Source: LMUY01 sp964247705 (GTDB lineage Bacteria > Pseudomonadota > Alphaproteobacteria > Acetobacterales > Acetobacteraceae). From it: DNA of 64,000 nt. The stretch spans positions 13,105 through 77,104 of the forward strand of contig CAXTVQ010000011.1 in NCBI GenBank assembly GCA_964247705.1, read 5' to 3'. Shown here in pieces: positions 52,016 to 60,615 of the stretch; position 1 is the first letter of the stretch; the number at the start of each line of letters is the position of its first letter. The notes under the pieces were generated by a model. That model was not told the DNA's origin and made no database searches. It worked only from the letters and a program-made list of their open reading frames with translations. A program made the translations under genes and the position numbers.

Positions 52016-53815
52016 TTAGAGCGGACCCAGCATCCCGAGTTCCATGGCCTTGATCTGCAGGGCCAGGTATTTGGAGTTGATGCGGCATTGCGGCAGGCCG
52101 CCGGCGATGAACCATAGACCCTGCTGTGGGGTGCGCTTGAACATGTTGCTGAGCTCACCGTCCGCGCCGATGCCCCAAACGGGCCCGATACGCTCGAGCA
52201 TCGCCTCGCCCAGCGAGCGACGCACCAGTTCGGATTGCGGGTAGTAGCCGGTTGCGAGCACGATCAGGTCGGCGGGAACCGTCGTTCCGTCCTTCAGGAG
52301 CGCACCACTGGCCGTGAAGCGCTCGATCCGGTCATATTGCAGCAGACCGATCTCACCCTTGATCATCAGCGCCGAGCTGCCGGCATCGAGGTTATAGCCG
52401 CCGCCGCGGCGGAAATATTTCAGTTGGTGGCCGGTCTCGTCATGGCCGAAATCGTGCTTGAAGCCGATGCCCTTCAGCCCGTCGATCAGCTTTGCGTCGA
52501 GTTCGCGCATGCGCCGCGTCACAGCCTGGTAACCTTTCACGATCAGCGGTGGCGGCGAGGAGGAGACGATGAGGTCGCAATCCTCGAGCGGTCCGCCCTC
52601 GTCCCAGATCGACTCGTTCAACCGGGCGCTCGGGTCGATCGAGACCACGGTGGTGGAGCCGCGCTGGACCAGGGTGGTGTTCACGCCATGGCTGTACAGG
52701 TCGAGGGCGATGTCGTTGGCGCTGCTGCCCGTGCCCAGGATCAGCGCGGTCTTTCCGGCCCAGGCCGCACCGGTGTTGAAGGACTCGGCGTGCATCACCT
52801 CGCCCGTGAAGGCGTCCAGGCCCGGCAGCTCGGGAACATAGGGGTAGGCGCTGACGCCGTTGGCGAACACGAGGTGCTTCGGGCGCATCACCCGCTCGCT
52901 ACCATCCGCGTGGCGCAGCGTTGCGGACCATCGGCGCTCCGCCTCGCTCCATTGCGCGGCGACGAACTCGGTGCCGGTCCAGCAATTGATCTCCATCGCG
53001 TCGGCGTAGAACTCGAACCAGTTCGCCAGCATGTCCTTGGGGATGTACAGCGGCCAGGTCGACGGAAAATCCATGTAAGGCAAGTGGTTGATGTGCGTGG
53101 AGTTGTGCAATGCCAGCGAGTGGTAGCGACGGCGCCAGCTATCCCCGATGCGCGGCAATTGTTCGACGACGAGCGTGTCCACGCCGAGCTGGTTGAGGCG
53201 GGCGGCCACTGCGAGGCCAGCCTGGGCGCCGCCGACCACCAGAACCGCCGGATCGCGGTCCTCGTAGCTGCTCGCCCTGCGTCGCATGTCCGTCCAGTTG
53301 TCGCCGCCGAAGTTGCGCGAGTAGGCGGCTCCGGTCGGGCGGTTGGCGCCGGTCCTCTCCTCGTGTCCGGCAAGCGCGTCCAATGCCGTGGAGAGCAACC
53401 AGGCCCGCGGTTCCTCCCCGCCACCCGGCGGCGGCGAAAGCCGCAGCAGGCCGGCGCCGTGGCCAATTTTCGTGCTGAACTCGAAGATCGCCTCGATACT
53501 GCGAATACCCAGGCGCCTGACGATCCGCGGCGGCTTGCGTCCCCCAGGCACATGGAAACCATGCGCGCCGACACGGTTCTGCTCGGCCATGAGGCGGGTG
53601 GACACGTCATCCGGTCCCTGGGCCGAGGACAGGTGCCAGGTGAAGGCAAGCACGTCCCGCCAATGGCAGTCTTGATGGAACAAGGCCTTGAGTCCCGCCG
53701 TGTCTGCGGCTGCGAGCGCTGCTTCGAACTGTGCGAGCCAATCGTCCACGATCCGGCGGAGTTGCTGCGCGCTCTGAAAGTCGAGCAGCGCCTGGTCTAT
53801 GTCGAGGTCGTTCAT
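52016..53815 (-). CDS. Flavin-dependent monooxygenase with N-terminal SnoaL-like domain
   Basis: This 599-residue two-part protein has residues about 15-150 resembling a SnoaL/NTF2-like fold. The rest is a class B flavin monooxygenase: FAD site VLVVGGAQAGLAVAARL (from 191), NADPH site ALILGTGSSANDIALDL, the FMO/BVMO-type fingerprint FTGEVMHAESF and VLATGYYPQSE. It would add oxygen to N, S or a ketone carbon using NADPH and O2. The bicupin gene lies 49 nt upstream on the same strand. The SnoaL-FMO fusion is found in several actinobacterial and proteobacterial proteins of uncertain substrate. Confidence 0.9.
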   Translation of the reverse strand: MNDLDIDQALLDFQSAQQLRRIVDDWLAQFEAALAAADTAGLKALFHQDCHWRDVLAFTWHLSSAQGPDDVSTRLMAEQNRVGAHGFHVPGGRKPPRIVRRLGIRSIEAIFEFSTKIGHGAGLLRLSPPPGGGEEPRAWLLSTALDALAGHEERTGANRPTGAAYSRNFGGDNWTDMRRRASSYEDRDPAVLVVGGAQAGLAVAARLNQLGVDTLVVEQLPRIGDSWRRRYHSLALHNSTHINHLPYMDFPSTWPLYIPKDMLANWFEFYADAMEINCWTGTEFVAAQWSEAERRWSATLRHADGSERVMRPKHLVFANGVSAYPYVPELPGLDAFTGEVMHAESFNTGAAWAGKTALILGTGSSANDIALDLYSHGVNTTLVQRGSTTVVSIDPSARLNESIWDEGGPLEDCDLIVSSSPPPLIVKGYQAVTRRMRELDAKLIDGLKGIGFKHDFGHDETGHQLKYFRRGGGYNLDAGSSALMIKGEIGLLQYDRIERFTASGALLKDGTTVPADLIVLATGYYPQSELVRRSLGEAMLERIGPVWGIGADGELSNMFKRTPQQGLWFIAGGLPQCRINSKYLALQIKAMELGMLGPL

Positions 53816-53864
53816 CCTGGTTCGCTCTCCCGGCGATTACCTTCAGGAGCATCCTGCTGCTGAA

Positions 53865-54725
53865 CTATGGGGACTGCGCTTTATCCTGTCCATCCGATGC
53901 TGCCGGGTAGTCGACCCATAGCAGCCGCAAGCTGGACGGTCCGTTGTTGCGCAACGCGACCGCTTCTCCGGCCGGGATGTTCAAGCCATCCAAGCGGCCC
54001 AGCACGGCGGCGCCGGCTGCACTACCCGTGATGGCCTCGCCCTGGAGCACCAGGTAGAACCTTGTCGCCGTCTCGGAGGCGGCGGGGATGCGGTGGCCGG
54101 GTTCCAGCATCGTCATGCCGACCGAAACGCGGCTGTTGCGCTGGGCGGCGCCAGGGTTGAGGCCGGGCGGATTGGCCGGGCCACAGACCCACTGGACCGA
54201 CCATCGCATGGTGCCGGGTTCGCAGGCGCCGGGGGCGGACCAGTCGGGCTCCAAATCGGCGAAGCGCACCAGTTCGATAGGCGGCACGTCGCCGAACGCT
54301 GCGTCGTCGGCGTGGTATACCGCAGCGTCGCTCCGCTCGATGCCGTCGTGCACCCAGACGAGTACGGCGTCCTCTGTGCCGCAATTGCGCACGCCATGCG
54401 GGCAGCCGGCCGGGATGGCGGTGCAGTCCAGCGGCCCGGCGCGATGCGGATCATGCGTTGCATCGAAGCCTTCCAACGTGCCTTCCAGGACGACGTAGAT
54501 CTCCGCGATGGTGTGCACGTGCTTGCCGGCCTGCCGCTGGCCGCGCGGGAGATACATCAGGCCAATGGCGCACTCGGTCGACTCGACCGCGACCCCTGGA
54601 TTGGTATTGATGTGCCCGGCGGACCCGCCAACCCAGGTGACAAGCCAACGCATGAACCCGGCTTCGCGCGCTTGCCGGGTGGTCCAGGTCGGTTCGAGAT
54701 CGCGAAAGCGGATGACGCTCGGCAT
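53865..54725 (-). CDS. Bicupin domain protein
   Basis: This 286-residue protein is counted from ATG 54725, which has an excellent GGGAGGAG site. The extension to 54806 is rejected. It contains two cupin halves: the first with GLMYLPRGQRQAGKHVHTIA, EIYVVLEGTLEGF and IPAGCPHGVRNCG, the second with VSVGMTMLEPGHRIPAASE and YLVLQGEA. The first half keeps the His ligands (HVHTIAE...H) for a metal. The second half has lost most of them. It may be a dioxygenase, isomerase or sensor. It is divergent from the Liv-type operon and upstream of the monooxygenase. Confidence 0.83.
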   Translation of the reverse strand: MPSVIRFRDLEPTWTTRQAREAGFMRWLVTWVGGSAGHINTNPGVAVESTECAIGLMYLPRGQRQAGKHVHTIAEIYVVLEGTLEGFDATHDPHRAGPLDCTAIPAGCPHGVRNCGTEDAVLVWVHDGIERSDAAVYHADDAAFGDVPPIELVRFADLEPDWSAPGACEPGTMRWSVQWVCGPANPPGLNPGAAQRNSRVSVGMTMLEPGHRIPAASETATRFYLVLQGEAITGSAAGAAVLGRLDGLNIPAGEAVALRNNGPSSLRLLWVDYPAASDGQDKAQSP

Positions 54726-54850
54726 GTCTCCTCCCTGGCGTTTACGCCGATCATAGCCGAGGGCAGCGTGCATCCGCCATGTTTCCAATGCCGTCCGATT
54801 GACCAAGCGGAGACTCTGCCCCTAAGGTCTGTGTGGGATAAGGAAACGAA
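54726..54850. promoter_or_regulatory. Divergent intergenic region between bicupin and Liv-type transporter
   Basis: These 125 bases must hold the promoters of the minus-strand bicupin/monooxygenase pair and of the plus-strand transporter operon. No clear consensus element or palindrome was recognised. Confidence 0.4.
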
Positions 54851-56011
54851 ATGAACAGGCTGAGCAATCAACTCGCCATAGCATCCCTGACGCTCGTTGC
54901 GGCCATTGGCCATAGCTCTCGGAGCCGGGCGGAAACCTTCGAATTCGGTGTGGTGGCACCGCTTTCTGGCGGCGGGGCCGATTACGGCACGGCGTTCCAG
55001 AACGGCATCAAGACCGCGGTCGAGGAGGTCAACAAAGCCGGAGGAGTGAACGTCGGCGGCAAGGCGTACACCGTCTCGCCCGTGTTCTGCGATGACGAGT
55101 TCAAGCCGGATAAGGCGGTGAACTGCGGCAGGGAGCTGGCGTCGCAGCACAAGGTGCGTGCGGTGCTGACCCCCTCCAGCCTGGCGGCATTCCCGATGAT
55201 GGGCTTCAACCAGCAGGAAGGCTTCATCCTGATGGCGACGTCCCAGACACCCAAGTTCACCAAGCTGGGCAACAAGCTGGTCGTCCGCTTCATCAACAAC
55301 ACCGACCGGACGATGGGCCCCTGGGTCGGCCTGGCGAACGAGTATTTCAAGACCACGGGCCAGTCGATCAAGAAGGTCGGCATGATGGTGGTTAACACCG
55401 ACTTAGGTAAGACCTGGGCCGACAACTTCGCCGCCTCCTGGAAGAAAAGCGGCGCCAGCATCGTGGGCAATGCCAGCTACGATGCGAACGATACGGATTT
55501 CTACCCGCAACTCTCGACGCTGCTGCCGAACGAGCCCGATGCGATCGTCCTGACCACGGTTTGTCAGCCTTCCGCGATCGTGATCAAGCAAGCGCGCGAG
55601 CTGGGCTTCAAGGGGCCGTTCATCCAGTCGGCGGCCTGCTCGGGCGAGGAACTCCTCCGCCTGCTTCCCGCCGACCAGGTCAACGGTACGATCTTCGAAG
55701 TCGGCGCCTGGGGTGCCGACACGCCGGCGGTGACCGCGTTTAAGAAAGCCTACACGACGGAGTTCAACACGGCGCCGCAAGCGATCTCCGGCGAGGGCTA
55801 CGATGCCGTCCGCTGGCTGGTGACGGCGGTGGCGGATGCGGGAACCGTCGACGACGCGACCAAGATCCGGGCGGCCATGCCGGCTGCGTTGTCCCAGTCC
55901 AAGAACATGTCCAACATGGCCAACCTCGACGAGGCCGGCGACGTGGACTTCCCGATGTATGTCGGCATCGTCGAGAACGGTAAGCTGTCTGTCTTCACCG
56001 GCAGCAAGTAG
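54851..56011 (+). CDS. Branched-chain amino acid-type ABC substrate-binding protein (LivJ family)
   Basis: This 386-residue periplasmic binding protein has a signal peptide ending RSRAE. The mature start FEFGVVAPLSGGGADYGTAF, with KTAVEEVNKAGGVNVGGKAY and FCDDEFKPDKAVNCGRELAS, is typical of Peripla_BP_6 proteins. In such operons the ligand is often an aromatic or small organic acid or amide rather than leucine. It heads a complete five-gene transporter operon, followed by hydrolase and dehydrogenase genes. Confidence 0.94.
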   Translation: MNRLSNQLAIASLTLVAAIGHSSRSRAETFEFGVVAPLSGGGADYGTAFQNGIKTAVEEVNKAGGVNVGGKAYTVSPVFCDDEFKPDKAVNCGRELASQHKVRAVLTPSSLAAFPMMGFNQQEGFILMATSQTPKFTKLGNKLVVRFINNTDRTMGPWVGLANEYFKTTGQSIKKVGMMVVNTDLGKTWADNFAASWKKSGASIVGNASYDANDTDFYPQLSTLLPNEPDAIVLTTVCQPSAIVIKQARELGFKGPFIQSAACSGEELLRLLPADQVNGTIFEVGAWGADTPAVTAFKKAYTTEFNTAPQAISGEGYDAVRWLVTAVADAGTVDDATKIRAAMPAALSQSKNMSNMANLDEAGDVDFPMYVGIVENGKLSVFTGSK

Positions 56012-56090
56012 CCCGGCCAAGACCGGCCGAGGCTAAGAAGGGACGCACGGGATCTCTCCGTTCCTGATCCAGCAGATCGCCAACGGCGTC

Positions 56091-56921
56091 ATGGTCGGCA
56101 GCATCTATGCGCTGATCGCGATGGGCGTCGCCATGATCTACGGCGTGATGAACGTGCCCGACTTCGCCCTCGGCGCGAAGGCGATGCTGGGCGGCTACGT
56201 GGCTTTCTTTCTCACCGCCTCGTTCCACCAATCCTACGGCGTGGCATTAGTGGGAAGCATCCTCGTGCTGGCAATCCTGGGTGTCGGCGTGGAGCGGTGG
56301 ATCTTCCGCCCCCTTGCGCGGGCGCCCGCGATCAACGGGTTCATCTCGGCGTTCGGCCTGCTTCTGGTGTTCGAGAACTTCGCCCTGGTGGTGTTCGGCT
56401 CCTCCTACCGGCGCATCTTGTCACCCTTCGACCGGCAGGTGGTCCACGTCTTCGGCGCGAGCCTGACGATGCAACGGCTGCTGGTGGTCCTGGTCGCGAT
56501 CGTCGCGATGGCGGGGCTGCATCTGTTCCTGAAGTTCACCACCACCGGCACGGCCATCCGCGCCGTGGCGCAAAACCGCCGCGGGGCGCTGCTGTGCGGG
56601 ATCCATACGGAACGCATTGCCGCCGTGACCATGGCGATCGGCAGCGCGCTGGCGGGGGTGGCGGGCGCGTTGGTCGGACCGATCGCGATGGTCTATCCCA
56701 GCATGGGCGAGACACTCATCGTCAAGGCATTCGTCATCACCATCCTGGGCGGCATGGGCAGCATCGTCGGCGCCATCGTCGGCGGCTACATGCTGGGCCT
56801 GATCGAGGCGCTTGGGGCAATGTACGTGTCGGTCGACTACAAGGACGCCTTCGCGTTCGCAGTGCTGGTCGTGGTGCTTGCGATCCGCCCGCAAGGGCTA
56901 TTCGGGAAGATAGCGCGGTGA
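56091..56921 (+). CDS. Branched-chain-type ABC permease (LivH family)
   Basis: This 276-residue permease is counted from the first ATG. The conserved family start (a phrase like FLQQIVNGL before GSIYALIA) is encoded upstream of this ATG as SPFLIQQIANGV. The frame is open back to 56037 without any ATG, GTG or TTG. An ATC at 56052 follows a GAAGGGA site, so the true start is probably non-standard or a base error. Family blocks are YALIAMGVAMIYGVMNVPDF, FVITILGGMGSIVGAIVGGY and LVVVLAIRPQGLFGK. It overlaps LivM by 4 nt (GTGA). Confidence 0.92.
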   Translation: MVGSIYALIAMGVAMIYGVMNVPDFALGAKAMLGGYVAFFLTASFHQSYGVALVGSILVLAILGVGVERWIFRPLARAPAINGFISAFGLLLVFENFALVVFGSSYRRILSPFDRQVVHVFGASLTMQRLLVVLVAIVAMAGLHLFLKFTTTGTAIRAVAQNRRGALLCGIHTERIAAVTMAIGSALAGVAGALVGPIAMVYPSMGETLIVKAFVITILGGMGSIVGAIVGGYMLGLIEALGAMYVSVDYKDAFAFAVLVVVLAIRPQGLFGKIAR

Positions 56922-57880
56922 CGGGACGGACCGTCCTGGCCGTCATCGGCGTCATCGCCGCGGCCGCTGCCGTGCCGTTCGTGGTCACCAACAGCTATCT
57001 TTTCCACCTGCTCATCATCGCCGTCATCTGGAGCATCCTGGCCACCAGTCTCAACTTGGTGCTGGGCTACACCGGCCTGCTGTCATTGGCGCACGGCGCC
57101 TTCTTCGGACTGGGCGCCTATTGTTCGGCTCTCCTGGTCACCAAGGCGGGATGGAATTTCTGGGCGACCATTCCGCCGGCCATGGCCCTCGCGGCGGCGT
57201 TCGGCGTGCTGCTCGGCGTCCTGACGCTGAGGCTGTCGGGCCACTATTTCGCAATCAGCACGCTCTCGTTCGGTATCGTCGTCAGCCTCGTGCTGGAGAA
57301 GTGGGACGACCTGACCGAAGGCCCCCGCGGCATCAGTAGCATCCCCGCGCCGACGCCGATCAACCTGTTCGGCGCCGGACAAATCGACTTCGAGAGCAGT
57401 ATCGCGAAATACTACCTGGCTGTCGTGGTGCTCGGACTATCCCTGCTGTTCGTTTGGCGGCTGATGCAATCGCCGATCGGCCGAGCCTTGGAGGCTATCC
57501 GGCAGAACGAGCTGCTGGCATCCTGCCTCGGCGTCGATCTGGTCTTCTACAAACTGTCCGCCTTCGCCATGAGCGCCGCCATGGCAGGCCTCGCGGGTGT
57601 GCTCTACAGCGTTTACATCACCTACGTGAACCCAGCCGACGCTGGACTGTGGAACAGCTTCTACGCCGTCATGTACATCGTGATCGGCGGCATGGGGACG
57701 TTCTGGGGGCCGGTCGTCGGCACGCTATTCCTGGTGCTGCTCCCCGAGCTGCTGCGTCAGTTCCAGGACTACCGCTTGTTGCTCCTGGGCGTTCTCCTGA
57801 TCCTGACGATGACCTTCCTGCCGCAGGGGATCGTGGGTGGGGCGGGGCGGCTGCGCCGGCGTTTGGCGTTGCAAAGGTGA
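56918..57880 (+). CDS. Branched-chain-type ABC permease (LivM family)
   Basis: This 320-residue permease starts at GTG 56918, inside the LivH stop. Typical segments are ATSLNLVLGYTGLLSLAHGA, FFGLGAYCSALL, RLSGHYFAISTLSFGIV, GRALEAIRQNELLASCLG, IGGMGTFWGPVVGTLF and MTFLPQGIVGG. It is the second membrane subunit of the importer. It overlaps the LivG start (GTGA). Confidence 0.94.
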   Translation: MTGRTVLAVIGVIAAAAAVPFVVTNSYLFHLLIIAVIWSILATSLNLVLGYTGLLSLAHGAFFGLGAYCSALLVTKAGWNFWATIPPAMALAAAFGVLLGVLTLRLSGHYFAISTLSFGIVVSLVLEKWDDLTEGPRGISSIPAPTPINLFGAGQIDFESSIAKYYLAVVVLGLSLLFVWRLMQSPIGRALEAIRQNELLASCLGVDLVFYKLSAFAMSAAMAGLAGVLYSVYITYVNPADAGLWNSFYAVMYIVIGGMGTFWGPVVGTLFLVLLPELLRQFQDYRLLLLGVLLILTMTFLPQGIVGGAGRLRRRLALQR

Positions 57881-58650
57881 GGCTCGTCGAGTTGGAGGAC
57901 GTCAGCAAGGCGTTCGGCGGCCTGCGCGCCGTCAACGGCGTGACACTGTCGGTGGAGCGGGGCGAAATCCTGAGCATCATCGGCCCTAACGGGTCGGGCA
58001 AGAGCACGCTGTTCAATCTGGTCAGCGGCGTGATGGCGGCGACCTCAGGCACGATCCAGGTGCTGGGCCGGAACACCAGAGGCATGGGACCGCACCGGGT
58101 GGCCAAGCTCGGCCTCGGCAGGACGTTCCAGACCACGCAGGTGTTCGCCGCCAAGACCGTGCTGCAGAACGCGCTGGCCGGGCGGCACCTGCACGTCAAG
58201 ACGGGCCTGTGGTCCGCGCAGTTCCATACGCGATTCTTCCGTGACCAGGAAGCATCGCACCGGGCCCGCTCGCTGGAGGTGCTGGACCTGATGGGATTGG
58301 CAGCTCATGCGGACCAACTCGCCGGCGAGGTCCCGAACGCCTTGCAGCAGCGCGTTGCCATTGCGATGGCGCTGGCCAACGAGCCCGAGCTGCTCCTGCT
58401 GGACGAGCCGACCGGCGGGCTGATGGAGCAGGAGGTGGCCGAGCTGATGGATCTGCTGCGCCGCATCCGCGATCGCGGGGTCACCATCATGTTGATCGAG
58501 CACAAGATGCGCCTGGTGCGGCAGGTGTCGGACCGCATCGCGGTGCTGAACAACGGCAGCCTGATCTGCTACGGCGAGCCAGACCGGGTGCTGAACGACG
58601 AGCGCGTGGTGGAGGCGTATCTTGGTACGGCCGACTCTGCTGCGGCTTGA
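57877..58650 (+). CDS. Branched-chain-type ABC ATPase (LivG family) with degenerate signature motif
   Basis: This 257-residue ATPase starts at GTG 57877. Walker A is GPNGSGKS (36-43), the Q-loop region is LGRTFQTTQVF, Walker B is LLLLDEPTGGL (172-182) and the switch His is in MLIEHKMRLV. The ABC signature normally reads LSYGQQRR in this family. Here the same position reads EVPNALQQRVAIAMALA (from 151), lacking the Ser and Gly. The transporter may therefore have one degenerate ATP site in the LivG/LivF pair, as known for other asymmetric ABC systems. Confidence 0.92.
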   Translation: MRLVELEDVSKAFGGLRAVNGVTLSVERGEILSIIGPNGSGKSTLFNLVSGVMAATSGTIQVLGRNTRGMGPHRVAKLGLGRTFQTTQVFAAKTVLQNALAGRHLHVKTGLWSAQFHTRFFRDQEASHRARSLEVLDLMGLAAHADQLAGEVPNALQQRVAIAMALANEPELLLLDEPTGGLMEQEVAELMDLLRRIRDRGVTIMLIEHKMRLVRQVSDRIAVLNNGSLICYGEPDRVLNDERVVEAYLGTADSAAA

Positions 58651-59344
58651 GAATGTCTGCGCCGGGTACGCGGCACTCTCCGTTCTCAAGGGCGTAGACC
58701 TGGAGGTTGCAGCCGGCGAGATCGTGGCGCTCATCGGTTCCAACGGCTCCGGCAAGACCACGACCATCAACGCGATTTCCGGCACCGTGCCGATCCGGGA
58801 TGGCAGCATCACCTACGACGGCAAGCGCGTGGACGGGCTTCACCCGTCGGCCATCGTGAAGCGTCACTTGGTGCAGTGCGCAGAAGGCCGCCAGCTCTTC
58901 CCCAACCTGACGGTCGCCGAGAACCTGAAGCTTGGCAGCTACACCCGCGGTCTTGGTGGTGCGGCGTTGCGGGCGGAGCTGGGCCGGGTCTACGAGCTGT
59001 TCCCGGTGTTGCTCGACCGCCGGCAGCAGCTTGCCGGGACCATGAGCGGGGGGCAGCAGCAGATGCTGGCCATCGGCCGCGCATTGATGGCAGGCCCGGC
59101 GCTGCTGATGATGGACGAGCCTTCGCTCGGGCTCGCGCCGCTGCTGGTCAGCCAGCTATTCGACCTGATCGCCCGGGTGAACGCCATGGGAACGACCATC
59201 CTGCTGGTCGAGCAGAACGCCGTTGCCAGCTTGCGGATAGCTCACCGGGCCTATGTGCTCGAGTCCGGCCGGATCGCTCTGACCGGCGCAGCGGGAGACT
59301 TGATGAACGACCCGCGTGTCCGGGAGGTCTACCTTGGCCTCTGA
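58622..59344 (+). CDS. Branched-chain-type ABC ATPase (LivF family)
   Basis: This 240-residue ATPase starts at TTG 58622, overlapping LivG by 29 nt. Motifs are standard: Walker A GSNGSGKTT (39-47), QCAEGRQLFPNLTVAENL, signature MSGGQQQMLAIGRALM, Walker B LLMMDEPSLGLAP and LLVEQNAVASLRIAHRAYVL. It completes the Liv-type importer (54851-59344). Confidence 0.94.
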   Translation: MVRPTLLRLENVCAGYAALSVLKGVDLEVAAGEIVALIGSNGSGKTTTINAISGTVPIRDGSITYDGKRVDGLHPSAIVKRHLVQCAEGRQLFPNLTVAENLKLGSYTRGLGGAALRAELGRVYELFPVLLDRRQQLAGTMSGGQQQMLAIGRALMAGPALLMMDEPSLGLAPLLVSQLFDLIARVNAMGTTILLVEQNAVASLRIAHRAYVLESGRIALTGAAGDLMNDPRVREVYLGL

Positions 59345-59391
59345 CCCCGTGGTGAAGACAGGAGCCGTATGATGGGCCACCGCCGTGATCC

Positions 59392-60546
59392 GTGGACCGC
59401 CCCGTGACCGCGTCCCCGCTCGAACCCGGCGTGCTGCCGGCGGGCGTCGTTTCCCGTTTCGTCGAGGGCGTAAACGGGTTGCGCATGCACCTGCTGGAGG
59501 CCGGCGAGCCCGCGTCACCCTGCGTTGTCCTGCTGCACGGCTTCCCCGAACTCGCTTATTCCTGGCGCAAGATCCTGCCGCGGCTGGCCGAGGCGGGTTT
59601 CCACGCCGTGGCGCCCGATCTGCGGGGCTATGGCCGGACCGCGACGCGCGTCACAGGGTTCAACGAGGACCTAGCACCCTACCGGATGACCAACCGGCTC
59701 CTGGATTTGCTGAGCCTGGTCTCGGCACTCGGCCGGCAGGAGGTCGCCCTGGTGGGGCATGACTACGGATCCTGGGTCGCCGGCTATGCCGCCCTGGCCC
59801 GTCCCGACGTGTTCACCTCCGTCACCTTGATGAGCGCCCCCTTCACAGGCGCGCCCCCGCTGGCCGGACTGTCGGCTTCTCCCGTGCCGCCGGCAGAGGA
59901 TCCCATCCACGCGGCCCTTGCCGCGCTGCCCCGGCCACGCAAGCACTACCAGGCTTACTTCGCCACCCAAGCGGCCGCCAGCGATATGGACGGCCCGGAA
60001 CGGACCGTTGCCGCCTTCCTGCGCGCCTACTTCCACCACAAGAGCGCCGATTGGCCCGGCAACGCGCCTCACCCTTTGCCTGGGTGGACGGCCGAAGCGC
60101 TGGCGGGCATGCCGACCTACTACGTCATGGACCGCGACCGCACGATGCCGGACACGGTGGCGCCCGAGATGCCGGCGGATGGCGGCGCCCGGTGTCCCTG
60201 GCTGACGCCTGATGAACTCTCCGTCTTTGCTCGGGAGTATGCCCGCACCGGGTTCCAGGGCGCCCTGCAAGGCTACCGGGACCGGATGGACGGCGGCCTG
60301 GCGCGCGCGCTCGGCCTCCTTGCCGGCCGGCTCGTCTCGGTGCCGGCGCAATTCATCGCCGGCCGGCAGGATTGGGGGCCCTTCCAGGGACCGGGGGCGC
60401 TGGAGCGCATGCAGACGGCAACCTGCCCGCGCATGGCAGGCTGCCATCTCCTGGACGGGGCTGGTCATTGGGTGCAGCAGGAACGGGCGGAGCAAGTTGC
60501 CGCACTGCTCGTCGCGTTCCTGCGCCGGCACGCAACCGTGTCCTGA
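59392..60546 (+). CDS. Alpha/beta hydrolase, epoxide hydrolase-like
   Basis: This 384-residue cytoplasmic enzyme starts at GTG 59392. HGFPELAYSWRK supplies the oxyanion HGFP motif. The nucleophile position is Asp in LVGHDYGSWVAGYAAL (D124), as in epoxide hydrolases and haloalkane or fluoroacetate dehalogenases rather than serine esterases. The catalytic His is in DGAGHWVQQERAEQV (H359). A ring-opening Tyr of the cap, expected for epoxide hydrolases, may be in KHYQAYF or TYYVMD. It lies just after the Liv-type importer and probably acts on the imported compound. Confidence 0.88.
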   Translation: MDRPVTASPLEPGVLPAGVVSRFVEGVNGLRMHLLEAGEPASPCVVLLHGFPELAYSWRKILPRLAEAGFHAVAPDLRGYGRTATRVTGFNEDLAPYRMTNRLLDLLSLVSALGRQEVALVGHDYGSWVAGYAALARPDVFTSVTLMSAPFTGAPPLAGLSASPVPPAEDPIHAALAALPRPRKHYQAYFATQAAASDMDGPERTVAAFLRAYFHHKSADWPGNAPHPLPGWTAEALAGMPTYYVMDRDRTMPDTVAPEMPADGGARCPWLTPDELSVFAREYARTGFQGALQGYRDRMDGGLARALGLLAGRLVSVPAQFIAGRQDWGPFQGPGALERMQTATCPRMAGCHLLDGAGHWVQQERAEQVAALLVAFLRRHATVS

Positions 60547-60615
60547 CGGCACGACGGCAGGCAGTAAGTCGCTTGCCGGCGCGTCCGTGGTAGCAGGATT
60601 GGAGGAGGCTGCTTC

